NCBI GenBank assembly: GCA_024643705.1
Contig: JAHEML010000336.1
Coordinates: forward strand, 1 to 5,247
From: Caldilineaceae bacterium
GTDB lineage: Bacteria; Chloroflexota; Anaerolineae; Caldilineales; Caldilineaceae
Length of the DNA stretch: 5,247 nucleotides
Reading direction: 5' to 3'
In this document: positions 1-5,247 of the stretch, piece by piece
How positions within the stretch are numbered: the first letter of the stretch is position 1
Layout: each line of letters begins with the position of its first letter
Notes under the pieces: generated by a model
What the model was told of the DNA's origin: nothing
Seen by the model: only the letters and a program-made list of their open reading frames with translations
The model's database searches: none
Translations under genes and position numbers: made by a program

Positions 1-144
1 CTCGCCATAATCCAGTGGTGGCAGCACATCGATCGCGGCATTGAGCGCGTCGACGAGCTCCGGCTCGACTGCGTTTTCGAGAACCAGATAGCCGCGCAGA
101 TCGAAGAGAAAGTCATCAAGCGGAGTAGGGGTGCGTTTTTCCAC
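1..144 (-). CDS. Phytanoyl-CoA dioxygenase (PhyH)-like protein, N-terminal fragment
   Basis: Only the first 48 codons are inside the window; the gene runs off the left edge. The frame opens with GTG at 144-142. An AGGAG Shine-Dalgarno (plus-strand CTCCT, 154-158) lies 9 nt upstream, and an in-frame stop further upstream leaves no better start. The peptide reads FLFDLRGYLVLENAVEP (residues 12-28), then ELVDALNAAID. This 'F..DGYLVL.....P..V..L..AID' pattern is the usual opening of PhyH-family proteins, which are Fe(II)/2-oxoglutarate-dependent oxygenases. The iron-binding HxD...H residues would lie beyond the window edge, so catalytic competence cannot be judged. Bacterial members act on diverse small molecules, so no substrate is proposed. 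The gene follows the SDR gene in the same direction with an 82-nt gap and no clear terminator between them, so co-transcription is possible. Family assignment is inferred from the N-terminal pattern alone. Confidence 0.72.
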   Translation of the reverse strand, partial: MEKRTPTPLDDFLFDLRGYLVLENAVEPELVDALNAAIDVLPPLDYGE

Positions 145-153
145 GAACAGAGT

Positions 154-158
154 CTCCT
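154..158 (-). promoter_or_regulatory. Ribosome binding site deciding the GTG start of the PhyH-like gene
   Basis: The minus strand reads AGGAG, 9 nt before the GTG at 144-142. No ATG is available nearby in this frame, so this site is the main support for a GTG start. Confidence 0.65.
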
Positions 159-226
159 GGTGTTGGGGCGGTGGCCAGCTACACGCCGGCAGGATGGATA
201 AGGAAAGTCAGTTTATGCTGGAATCC

Positions 227-1255
227 TCAACTCCGCAAAGTCGCCAGCCTGTGCCCCAGATCAACGCTGACCTGCTGCCACGCGTTCAACAGCGGTTGAT
301 AGAAGGCCGGTTCGTCGGCATCACTGATACGCCCACGCGCGTCGAGCCACTCGACAATACGCCGCACGCCGGTTTGCCAATCGATTGTGTAGCGAAAGTC
401 CAGGTCGGTTGTGGCCGCAGCGTTGTCGAAAATATTGTTGTGCTGAAAGTTTTCCCGGAGCCATTCGGCTTCGGTGGGCAATACGCTATAGAGTGTGGCT
501 GTCGGGATGTGTACGATCTGCGGCTGCGGCGCGCCCATCGCCATCGCTACCTGCTGGTGGTATTGATTCCAGGTCAGCCACTCTTCGCCGGTCACGTGGT
601 AGCTCTTGCCAAAGGTTTGGCTATTGCCCGCCGCGTTGGCAAAAGCCAGCCCCACATCGTCCCGGTGGCAGTTCCCCCAGAATGAGGTGCCATCGCCGTG
701 GACAATCACCGGGCGGCCCTCCCGGATGCGCTGCAAATAGTACATTCCACCCCGGAAAGTGTGGAGCAGACCACGTCCTTCGCCGTAGGTATAGGCTGGT
801 CGAATGATCGTCACGGGGAAGTCGCCCCGCTGGTGGGCAGCCTCCAGAGTGCGCTCACATTCAACTTTGGCATAGGCGTAAGGGAAGCTGGGCCGGGGTT
901 TGCGCTCTGCATCCTCGGTGATGGGATAGCGGTTGGCGGGTTTTGAGTAGACATCGACTGTACTGCAAAAAATGAAGTGTGACGTTCGTCCCCGAAAGGC
1001 GCGCACTGCGCTTTCTACCTCTTCTGGCAGAAAGCCGATCATATCGATCACACAGTCGAAGGGGCCGGCCTCTGCCATCTGGCGTTCAAAGGCGGCGAAC
1101 TCTTTGCGGTTGCCCACAATTGTGGGGGGCGTCACGGCCAGTTGCGAATCGGCCCGTCCCCGGTTGTAGTGGACCACTTCTTCTCCCCGCTCCTGCAATA
1201 TCCGGGTGGTGGCTGTGCTGATCAGCCCGGTTCCGCCAATAATCAGGAATTTCAT
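227..1255 (-). CDS. NAD(P)-dependent epimerase/dehydratase-like SDR protein
   Basis: This is a complete 342-residue extended short-chain dehydrogenase/reductase, the usual length for nucleotide-sugar epimerase relatives. The Rossmann nucleotide-binding loop is at the N terminus (MKFLIIGGTGLIS, G7-G8-T9-G10), followed by an NRG motif after the second strand (31-33), often seen in NADP-type members. Further on are VIDMIGF (69-75), FCSTVDVYS carrying the active-site Ser/Thr (S98/T99), the catalytic YxxxK pair (Y126 and K130), IRPAYTYG (151-158) and HRDDVG (197-202), the equivalent of the family's HVDD segment. All core SDR elements are present, so it is probably active in the cytoplasm. The glycine motif ends in Ser instead of the canonical third Gly, which I associate with a subgroup of uncharacterised bacterial epimerase-like proteins. 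The substrate is unknown; a sugar nucleotide is only the family default. The ATG is supported by GGAG (plus strand 1262-1265) 6 nt upstream. The PhyH-like gene follows 82 nt downstream. Confidence 0.9.
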   Translation of the reverse strand: MKFLIIGGTGLISTATTRILQERGEEVVHYNRGRADSQLAVTPPTIVGNRKEFAAFERQMAEAGPFDCVIDMIGFLPEEVESAVRAFRGRTSHFIFCSTVDVYSKPANRYPITEDAERKPRPSFPYAYAKVECERTLEAAHQRGDFPVTIIRPAYTYGEGRGLLHTFRGGMYYLQRIREGRPVIVHGDGTSFWGNCHRDDVGLAFANAAGNSQTFGKSYHVTGEEWLTWNQYHQQVAMAMGAPQPQIVHIPTATLYSVLPTEAEWLRENFQHNNIFDNAAATTDLDFRYTIDWQTGVRRIVEWLDARGRISDADEPAFYQPLLNAWQQVSVDLGHRLATLRS

Positions 1256-1291
1256 TTTTCACTCCAGCGTTAGATTTTCTCTGCGCGATCC

Positions 1292-1319
1292 CTTTTAGAC
1301 TACGAATTTCTGCGGCCAA
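1292..1319 (-). promoter_or_regulatory. Weak candidate promoter for the SDR gene
   Basis: On the minus strand a TTGGCC box (1319-1314) is separated by 16 nt from TAAAAG (1297-1292). Each box matches 4 of 6 consensus sigma-70 positions. A start near 1285 would leave a leader of about 30 nt before the ATG at 1255. The rest of the 155-nt intergenic stretch (1256-1410) is AT-richer than the genes and holds nothing else I can name apart from the hairpin at its far end. The match is weak. Confidence 0.25.
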
Positions 1320-1390
1320 GGCCTCAATTAGAGCGTATTTTCAGGGTTTTCTGTGCCACACTGTGTTCAATAATTTTTTCGGCCCTGATC

Positions 1391-1418
1391 AAAAATGCGT
1401 ATCCCACTGGCTACGCAC
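1391..1418 (-). terminator. Weak intrinsic terminator overlapping the methyltransferase stop codon
   Basis: Read on the minus strand, TGCGTA (1417-1412) pairs perfectly with TACGCA (1401-1396) around a 10-nt loop and is followed directly by TTTTT (1395-1391). A G-U pair could add one more step. The first arm includes the TA of the gene's TAG stop codon (1413-1411), so the hairpin begins inside the coding sequence. The short stem makes efficient termination doubtful, but its position exactly at the gene end plus the T-run supports the call. Confidence 0.45.
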
Positions 1419-2181
1419 CGACAGGGCTAAATTGGCCGCATATGACCCCACAGGCAAACTCGTGACCCGCTTCCGAAATCCCCATCGCCGCCTTCACTTC
1501 CGCCGGTGCAGAGGCGTATAGCGATCGGATGGCCGCACAGTTGACTTGGCTGGTTGCCATGCGTTGGGTCCAATTTTCAAATTCCAACTGAATGCGAAAA
1601 CGGAAGCCAATTTCCGCCGAGAAACCGGCATCGGCAAAAAAGCCCAACCATTCCGCTTCTGTATAGTCGCGCACGTGGGAGGGGTCGCGCAGGAGTTCGA
1701 TGGCGTTGAGATAGGTGTCTGCTGTCGGATCGTTGAAGCCCACCACATCGCTAAGAATGACCTGGCCGCCCGGCTTGAGCACCCGGCAAAATTCGGACAG
1801 TGCCTGGGCCGGGTGGGGCCAATGGTGTGCGCTGTAGCGGCTCACCACCAGGTCGAATTCGGCATCTCCAAAGGGGAGCTGCTCCACATCAGCCCGCTGG
1901 GTTGTGAGATTTGCCAATCCCCTTTCTGCTGCCAATAGCTCCACCTGGCGCAACATGCCTTCGGTGAAGTCCACCGCCACCACCCCGGCTACATGGGGCG
2001 CAAAAGCAGCCGCTGTGTGCCCGGCCCCGCAGCCGGCGTCCAGCACCTGTTCATCACCCCGCAAGTCGGCCAGAGCCACCATCTGGGCCAAGTCTACCCC
2101 CAGCGCGTGGACTGCACTGGTGCGGTAGTTGGCTGCCACCCGGTCGAATTGTTGTTGGACAGAAGATTTCAGATCGGTCAA
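1411..2181 (-). CDS. Class I SAM-dependent methyltransferase (Methyltransf_11 / UbiE-like)
   Basis: This is a complete 256-residue protein with the ordered motifs of a Rossmann-fold methyltransferase. Motif I is VLDAGCGAGH (46-55; D48, G50, G52, G54), the SAM-binding loop. D71 at the end of strand 2 (VVAVDF) should bind the SAM ribose hydroxyls. ADVEQLPF (97-104) is the adenine-contacting segment, FDLVVSRYSAHHW (109-121) is motif II, and RVLKPGG (133-139) is motif III. The N-terminal QQQFDRVAANY segment is typical of UbiE/YcgJ-like small-molecule methyltransferases. The acceptor cannot be told from sequence; cofactor, lipid or natural-product methylation are all possible. The start is TTG (2181-2179), chosen because AAGGA lies 8 nt upstream, no ATG occurs before residue 34, and a later start would lose the N-terminal helix. 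It shares orientation with its neighbours, but repeats upstream and a hairpin downstream suggest it may be its own transcription unit. Confidence 0.9.
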   Translation of the reverse strand: MTDLKSSVQQQFDRVAANYRTSAVHALGVDLAQMVALADLRGDEQVLDAGCGAGHTAAAFAPHVAGVVAVDFTEGMLRQVELLAAERGLANLTTQRADVEQLPFGDAEFDLVVSRYSAHHWPHPAQALSEFCRVLKPGGQVILSDVVGFNDPTADTYLNAIELLRDPSHVRDYTEAEWLGFFADAGFSAEIGFRFRIQLEFENWTQRMATSQVNCAAIRSLYASAPAEVKAAMGISEAGHEFACGVICGQFSPVGA

Positions 2182-2189
2182 GGAAGGTG

Positions 2190-2196
2190 TCCTTTT
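2190..2196 (-). promoter_or_regulatory. Ribosome binding site deciding the TTG start of the methyltransferase
   Basis: The minus strand reads AAAAGGA, with the AGGA core 8 nt before the TTG at 2181-2179. This spacing, together with the lack of any in-frame ATG for the first 33 codons, makes TTG the best start. Confidence 0.6.
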
Positions 2197-2219
2197 GTTT
2201 GAGAATGGTTGGATTTGTA

Positions 2220-2306
2220 GATGACCAACGATAGACGACTGACGACCAATGCTGGATGTCCAAAATTGAGATGGTTTTGTCGCCAGTCGCCGGTCGTCGA
2301 TCAGTC
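2220..2306. repeat. Degenerate GACGACC heptamer repeats in inverted arrangement
   Basis: The gap between the peptidase and the methyltransferase carries heptads close to GACGACC on the plus strand: gatgacc (2220-2226), aacgata, gacgact, gacgacc (2241-2247), and gatgtcc (2255-2261). Related units (GACGACC, GGCGACT, GGCGACA) appear on the opposite strand at 2279-2298. As a result, GACTGACGACC (2237-2247) can pair with GGTCG plus TCAGTC in 2292-2306, with a 4-nt bulge. Inside that, CAAAA (2261-2265) can pair with TTTTG (2275-2279). The right arm includes the peptidase stop codon. No T-run follows, so a standard intrinsic terminator is not supported. It may be a decayed intergenic repeat or an RNA-level boundary element. 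Confidence 0.45.
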
Positions 2307-3632
2307 AACCCGATACCGTTCCAGCAGCGTGGAGATGGCGCGCACGCCGAATTCCAGCCCATCAATCGGCATACGTTCGTTGGCCCCATGAACCGTCGCT
2401 CCGTAATTTGTCCCCGGCGGCAGTTTGACAGGCAGGAAGCCATAATTCTGGATGCCCAAGCGGGTGAACATACGCCCATCGGTGAAGCCACCCACCATAG
2501 ATGGGATGACCGCTGCCTCTGGGTCCATCTCCTCCACAATGCCCGCCAGCAGGGGGAAGAGTGACATATCCACGTGGGCGCTGCCCGGGTCGTGGCGGAT
2601 CATTTCGAAGGGTAGATCGTCGCCCAACAGTTCGCTCAGTTCGGCGATAAAGTCGTTTGACGAGAAACCAGGCAAGACCCGCCCGTCCAGTTCCAGTTCG
2701 ATATTGCTGGGAATCACGTTGGTTTTGAAGCCCCCGTTGACAACCGTGGCGTTGACGGTATTGTGGAGCAGTGCGTCCAGTGTTCGGGCCAGAGGTGTGC
2801 CGCTGGCGTAAAGGCTTTCCAGCGTGGCGTCGACTGTAGACGCATCCCGCAAGCTGTCCACCGCGGTCAGCAGTTCCGGTGGCGCAATCCGGGCCAGCCC
2901 ATCCAGCATAAATTCCATCGCTTCGGTCAGATGGACGGGCAGCCGGTTGCTGTTGAGTGTTGTCAGTGCCTTGCCCAGCTTTGCCATCGCCCCATCGCGC
3001 AGGGGCGACGACCCGTGGCCCCCCGGCCCCGCAAAACGGGTGCGCAGCCAGCAGACTTGCTTTTCGGCCACCATCAGGGGGTAGAAGCGTTTGTCGCCCA
3101 GATATTGCGCGCCGCCGCCACCCTCGCCAATCGCATAGCGCACGCCAGCAAATTGCTCCGGGTGCTGCTCGGTGACAAAGCGCGCACCATAGTCGCTGCC
3201 CGCCTCCTCGTCGGCCAAAATCGTTAGCACAATGTCGCCTGCGGGTTTTGTTCCCTCGGCCAAAGCGCGTAGAACAGCGCAGGTCATCATCACAACGCCA
3301 CCCTTCATATCCAGCGAACCCCGCCCCCACAGATGGCCGTCGATGATCTCCCCACCAAAGGGATCGTGATCCCAGGTCTGGTTGGCCGTTGTGACCACAT
3401 CCACATGGCCCTGCAACACCAGTCCAGGTGCTTCACCTGTCCCGGGCAGGCGGGCGATGAGATTGGGCCGGTTGGGGTCTTTGGCGAGGAGCGTCGTTTC
3501 CAGCCCAGCCTCTTGTAACAGGCTGTCCAGGTATTGGATACAGAGAATTTCGTTGCCGGGCGGGTTGGTGGTATCCATGCGTACAAGAGTCTGTAGCATA
3601 TCCAGGGGGCGTTCGTAGATGGGGGCTGTCAT
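2301..3632 (-). CDS. M20-family zinc metallopeptidase (ArgE/DapE/Acy1/CPG2-like)
   Basis: This is a complete 443-residue cytoplasmic protein without a signal peptide, of normal length for M20 amidohydrolases/exopeptidases. These enzymes remove a C-terminal or acyl-linked amino acid using two zinc ions. The expected residues are present: GHVDVV (75-80; ligand H76, supporting D78), GRGSLDMKGG (103-112; bridging D108), ADEEAGS (140-146; general base E142, ligand E143), GEGGG (169-173; ligand E170) and TVHGANERM (413-421; ligand H415). The lid/dimerisation domain lies roughly at 185-305, with GPGGHGSSP (202-210; H206 should form part of the active site). It is followed by NVIPSN and DGRVLPG (305-322). 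Substrate specificity cannot be read from sequence. The frame stays open 66 codons upstream, but ATG 3632-3630 has AAAGGAG 7 nt before it and begins where family homology begins. It is transcribed divergently from the solute-binding lipoprotein, suggesting possible shared control. Confidence 0.95.
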   Translation of the reverse strand: MTAPIYERPLDMLQTLVRMDTTNPPGNEILCIQYLDSLLQEAGLETTLLAKDPNRPNLIARLPGTGEAPGLVLQGHVDVVTTANQTWDHDPFGGEIIDGHLWGRGSLDMKGGVVMMTCAVLRALAEGTKPAGDIVLTILADEEAGSDYGARFVTEQHPEQFAGVRYAIGEGGGGAQYLGDKRFYPLMVAEKQVCWLRTRFAGPGGHGSSPLRDGAMAKLGKALTTLNSNRLPVHLTEAMEFMLDGLARIAPPELLTAVDSLRDASTVDATLESLYASGTPLARTLDALLHNTVNATVVNGGFKTNVIPSNIELELDGRVLPGFSSNDFIAELSELLGDDLPFEMIRHDPGSAHVDMSLFPLLAGIVEEMDPEAAVIPSMVGGFTDGRMFTRLGIQNYGFLPVKLPPGTNYGATVHGANERMPIDGLEFGVRAISTLLERYRVD

Positions 3633-3639
3633 GGGCTGG

Positions 3640-3646
3640 CTCCTTT
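3640..3646 (-). promoter_or_regulatory. Ribosome binding site deciding the M20 peptidase start
   Basis: The minus strand reads AAAGGAG, 7 nt before the ATG at 3632-3630. This strong site rules out the longer open reading frame that begins at 3830. Confidence 0.8.
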
Positions 3647-3699
3647 GGGGAGAATAGGCAGTGGAATGAAATATGCGCGAGTTTTCGTGTGCTTTGGCA

Positions 3700-3728
3700 A
3701 TGATACGACCGAACTGTGGGAAGGGCAA
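3700..3728 (-). promoter_or_regulatory. Candidate promoter for the M20 peptidase
   Basis: On the minus strand TTGCCC (3728-3723, 4/6 match to TTGACA) is followed after 17 nt by TATCAT (3705-3700, 5/6 match to TATAAT). The start would fall near 3693, giving a leader of about 60 nt. The -35 box lies in the left arm of the inverted repeat at 3721-3749. A weaker alternative is TTGCCA (3700-3695) with CATATT (3675-3670) at 19-nt spacing. Confidence 0.4.
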
Positions 3729-3749
3729 ACCCGCAGGAAGGTTTGCCTT
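3721..3749. promoter_or_regulatory. Inverted repeat in the divergent promoter region (possible operator)
   Basis: GGCAAACC (3724-3731) and GGTTTGCC (3740-3747) form a perfect 8-bp inverted repeat around an 8-nt spacer. AAG/CTT extends it on the outside once one G is bulged. The left arm overlaps the -35 box proposed for the minus-strand peptidase. The right arm ends exactly where the -35 box proposed for the plus-strand binding protein begins. A regulator bound here could affect both genes. It could instead be a dispersed palindromic repeat unrelated to regulation. The lack of a following T-run argues against a terminator. Confidence 0.5.
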
Positions 3750-3776
3750 GCCAATCGCCTCTTGATGGCCGATAAT
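3748..3776 (+). promoter_or_regulatory. Candidate sigma-70-type promoter for the solute-binding protein
   Basis: TTGCCA (3748-3753, 5/6 match to TTGACA) is separated by 17 nt from GATAAT (3771-3776, 5/6 match to TATAAT). Transcription would begin near 3783, about 36 nt before the ATG at 3819. This is the best promoter match I found in the window. Confidence 0.6.
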
Positions 3777-3805
3777 GCGGGCAATAGAACGCATTCTTTT
3801 GCCCC

Positions 3806-3811
3806 AGGAGG
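3806..3811 (+). promoter_or_regulatory. Ribosome binding site deciding the solute-binding protein start
   Basis: A full AGGAGG sits 7 nt before the ATG at 3819. The frame is open upstream to 3645, but only this start places a lipoprotein signal peptide at the N terminus. Confidence 0.85.
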
Positions 3812-3818
3812 CCCATCG

Positions 3819-5132
3819 ATGAAACGCCACCCCCTTTTTTTGCTACCAATCCTGTGTGCGCTGTTGCTTGTTGCTGCCTGCGGTCCGGCAGACGAACCCG
3901 ACCCTATCAGCCTGACGCCAGTAGCACTGACGTATATGACATTCAATCAGGCCACCGAAGCCCAGACCGAAGAAATCGTCATTGACCGTTTCCAGGAGAA
4001 ATACCCGGCCATCCAGGTCACCCGCACACCCTACAGCCAAGGCCCCCAGAGCTATCTGTCGGGCAATGCGTTAGGCGCCGACGTGCTCTTTATTTGGACA
4101 GGCAACCTGCTTGATTCAGCCATGCGCCAAAATCGGCTGGGGAATCTGGCCGACGTGTGGGAGGAAAACGGCTTCCAGAATTCGATCAGCCAACCGATCC
4201 AGGCCATGAGTTTTTACCAGGGCGCACCTTATTTTGTCCCCGGCGGACACGGCTGGACGGCAATCTACTACAACAAGGAAATTTTTGATCGCTATGGGCT
4301 AACCCCGCCGACCACATGGCAGGAGTTTGTGGACATTTGCGAAGTTCTCTGGTCCAACGGAGAAACGCCCCTTTCGATTGCGGGTAGCAATGGCTTTGTG
4401 GGGACCCTCTGGTTTGATTATCTGATCATGCGCATGTATGGCCCTGAATATCGCCAGCGGCTACTCAACGGCGAGGAAGACTACACCGATCCCAAGATCA
4501 CAGCGGTTTTCGAAACCATGCGCGATCTGGTGGAGCGGGGTTTCTTTGTGGAAAGCCCCGCCGTGATGAGTGACTTCGAAAGTGTGCTTGCGCTGATCCG
4601 AGGGGATGCCGCCGATCCGATTGTCCGCCGCAAGGCCGTGATGACCCTGGCGTCTAACTTTGCCCTGGGTGATATGCCTGTTGTCTTTGCGGATGAGCTG
4701 GACTTTTTTCGCTTTCCCATCATGGATCCTGGCCTGGCTGTGGGAGAAGTGGGCATCACCTTTGGTTTTGTGGTTCCTGCCAATGCGCCCAACCCGTTGC
4801 AAGCCAACGCATTTGCTGGGTTTATGGGTTCTACCGAAAGCGCCGAAGTGCTCACCCGGCAGACATCTTCGCAGCTTAGCTGGGTTCCTGTCCACAGCGG
4901 GTACGATCGTTCCCTCTACAGCGCGCCCATTCTCAAAGCCGAGGAACTGGTGCAGCAGGCCGATGCGTTCGGTCCACCCTTGGTCCTCGCGCTGCCAGGA
5001 TCGATGAACGTGGCCTTGAATCGCTCGCTTTCTCAACTATTGGGCAACCGGGGCGAGCCAGCCGAGTGGCAACTGCTGCTGGAAAACGCCCGGCAGAACG
5101 GGATTCAGAACGGTGAATACCCGACGCCGTAG
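3819..5132 (+). CDS. ABC transporter extracellular solute-binding lipoprotein (SBP family 1)
   Basis: This is a complete 437-residue precursor. It starts with MKR, then a hydrophobic stretch (5-20) ending in the lipobox VAAC with C21 as the lipidation site, so the mature protein should be membrane-anchored outside the cytoplasm. The fold pattern is that of MalE-type family 1 binding proteins: a first strand VALTYMTF (35-42), then a helix and FQEKYPAIQVTRTPY (58-72). GADVLFIWTG (86-95) follows, then GHGWTAIYYNKEIFDRYGL (143-161) with PTTWQEFVDIC (164-174), the most diagnostic segment of the family. FGFVVPANAPNP (315-326) and the late-domain WVPVHSG (355-361) are also present. Such proteins deliver sugars, oligosaccharides, polyols or similar solutes to an ABC permease; the ligand here cannot be determined. 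No permease or ATPase gene is adjacent, and a terminator follows at once, so the gene may be monocistronic with partners elsewhere. It diverges from the M20 peptidase gene. Confidence 0.93.
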   Translation: MKRHPLFLLPILCALLLVAACGPADEPDPISLTPVALTYMTFNQATEAQTEEIVIDRFQEKYPAIQVTRTPYSQGPQSYLSGNALGADVLFIWTGNLLDSAMRQNRLGNLADVWEENGFQNSISQPIQAMSFYQGAPYFVPGGHGWTAIYYNKEIFDRYGLTPPTTWQEFVDICEVLWSNGETPLSIAGSNGFVGTLWFDYLIMRMYGPEYRQRLLNGEEDYTDPKITAVFETMRDLVERGFFVESPAVMSDFESVLALIRGDAADPIVRRKAVMTLASNFALGDMPVVFADELDFFRFPIMDPGLAVGEVGITFGFVVPANAPNPLQANAFAGFMGSTESAEVLTRQTSSQLSWVPVHSGYDRSLYSAPILKAEELVQQADAFGPPLVLALPGSMNVALNRSLSQLLGNRGEPAEWQLLLENARQNGIQNGEYPTP

Positions 5133-5154
5133 GATTCGAATTGAGTTATGCAGC

Positions 5155-5199
5155 AAAAAGAGGGCCGTCTGGTTATGGAAATCAGGCGGCCTCTTTTTT
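5155..5199 (+). terminator. Strong intrinsic terminator, probably bidirectional
   Basis: AAAAAGAGG (5155-5163) pairs with CCTCTTTTT (5190-5198), and after a single bulged G, CCGTCTG (5165-5171) pairs with CAGGCGG (5183-5189) with one G-T wobble. The loop is 11 nt and the stem runs into TTTTTT (5194-5199). The upstream A-run gives a U-run on the minus-strand transcript too, so it could end transcription from both sides. It starts 23 nt after the binding-protein stop codon. Confidence 0.88.
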
Positions 5200-5217
5200 G
5201 TAGTCTTTGTTTTTCTG

Positions 5218-5247
5218 CTAAAGAATAAACTCACTGCCAATTGTCCC
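5218..5247 (-). CDS. Possible C-terminal tail of a convergent gene (very short)
   Basis: Read from the right edge on the minus strand, one frame gives GTIGSEFIL followed by TAG (5220-5218). It would end 19 nt before the bidirectional terminator, which is where a convergent gene would be expected to stop. Nine codons are too few to identify a product or prove coding, and the stretch could equally be intergenic. Confidence 0.22.
   Translation of the reverse strand, partial: GTIGSEFIL

Noticed and set aside
131..685. A 184-codon plus-strand frame overlapping the PhyH-like and SDR genes
   Set aside because: It is antisense to two genes with clear family motifs and no domain is recognisable in its product.
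2054..2539. A 161-codon minus-strand frame bridging the peptidase and the methyltransferase
   Set aside because: It crosses a repeat-rich gap and overlaps both genes out of frame. The product is low in recognisable structure, so it does not represent a fusion or an extra gene.
2362..3330. A 322-codon open frame on the minus strand in another frame of the peptidase gene
   Set aside because: It overlaps a gene with all M20 catalytic residues intact, its product is rich in Arg and Gly without a recognisable motif, and it has no start context. It is a shadow of codon bias.
3721..3749. The divergent-region hairpin as a transcription terminator or attenuator
   Set aside because: Neither strand has a T-run after the stem, and on the plus strand the proposed promoter lies downstream of it, so it would not be in that transcript.
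3645..3818. N-terminal extension of the binding protein (58 extra codons)
   Set aside because: It would bury the lipoprotein signal peptide internally, and AGGAGG lies directly before the ATG at 3819.
3633..3830. N-terminal extension of the peptidase (66 extra codons)
   Set aside because: The ATG at 3632 has a near-perfect Shine-Dalgarno and family homology starts there. The extension covers the divergent promoter region and would overlap the start of the binding-protein gene.
4461..5036. A 191-codon open frame antisense to the binding-protein gene
   Set aside because: It is fully antisense to a well-supported lipoprotein gene, and the product has no recognisable domain or ribosome binding site.
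5037..5240. A 67-codon minus-strand frame across the terminator
   Set aside because: It runs through the terminator hairpin and into the end of the binding-protein gene in antisense. Its basic composition reflects the A/T runs rather than a protein.

Overview
The window is an ordinary-looking bacterial chromosomal segment, moderately GC-rich by eye. It holds four genes on the minus strand and one on the plus strand, each with a Shine-Dalgarno site at sensible spacing. There are no RNA genes, insertion sequences or CRISPR arrays that I can see. The gene mix (PhyH-type dioxygenase, extended SDR, SAM methyltransferase, M20 peptidase, family 1 solute-binding lipoprotein) is common in Chloroflexota such as Caldilineae/Anaerolineae. 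It also occurs in other phyla, so that placement is only a weak inference.

Left to right: the 5' end of a phytanoyl-CoA dioxygenase-like gene (1-144, minus, cut by the window edge); an NAD-dependent epimerase/dehydratase-like SDR protein (227-1255, minus); a class I SAM-dependent methyltransferase with a TTG start (1411-2181, minus); a complete M20-family metallopeptidase (2301-3632, minus); a 186-bp divergent regulatory region (3633-3818); an extracellular solute-binding lipoprotein of an ABC importer (3819-5132, plus); and a strong, probably bidirectional terminator (5155-5199). The last 30 bases may hold the tail of a convergent minus-strand gene.

The four minus-strand genes are co-oriented but loosely spaced (119, 155 and 82 nt). 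A small hairpin plus T-run lies at the end of the methyltransferase, and a repeat-rich hairpin region lies between the peptidase and the methyltransferase. They may therefore be several short transcription units rather than one operon. I see no shared pathway that would unite them.

The most interesting non-coding signal lies between the peptidase and the binding protein. An 8-bp inverted repeat has arms that overlap or abut the -35 boxes of two candidate divergent promoters. This is a plausible shared operator and would couple a cytoplasmic peptidase to a solute-binding lipoprotein. The binding protein has no permease genes next to it inside the window and is closed off by its own terminator. 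I found no convincing evidence of a wholly new system here.
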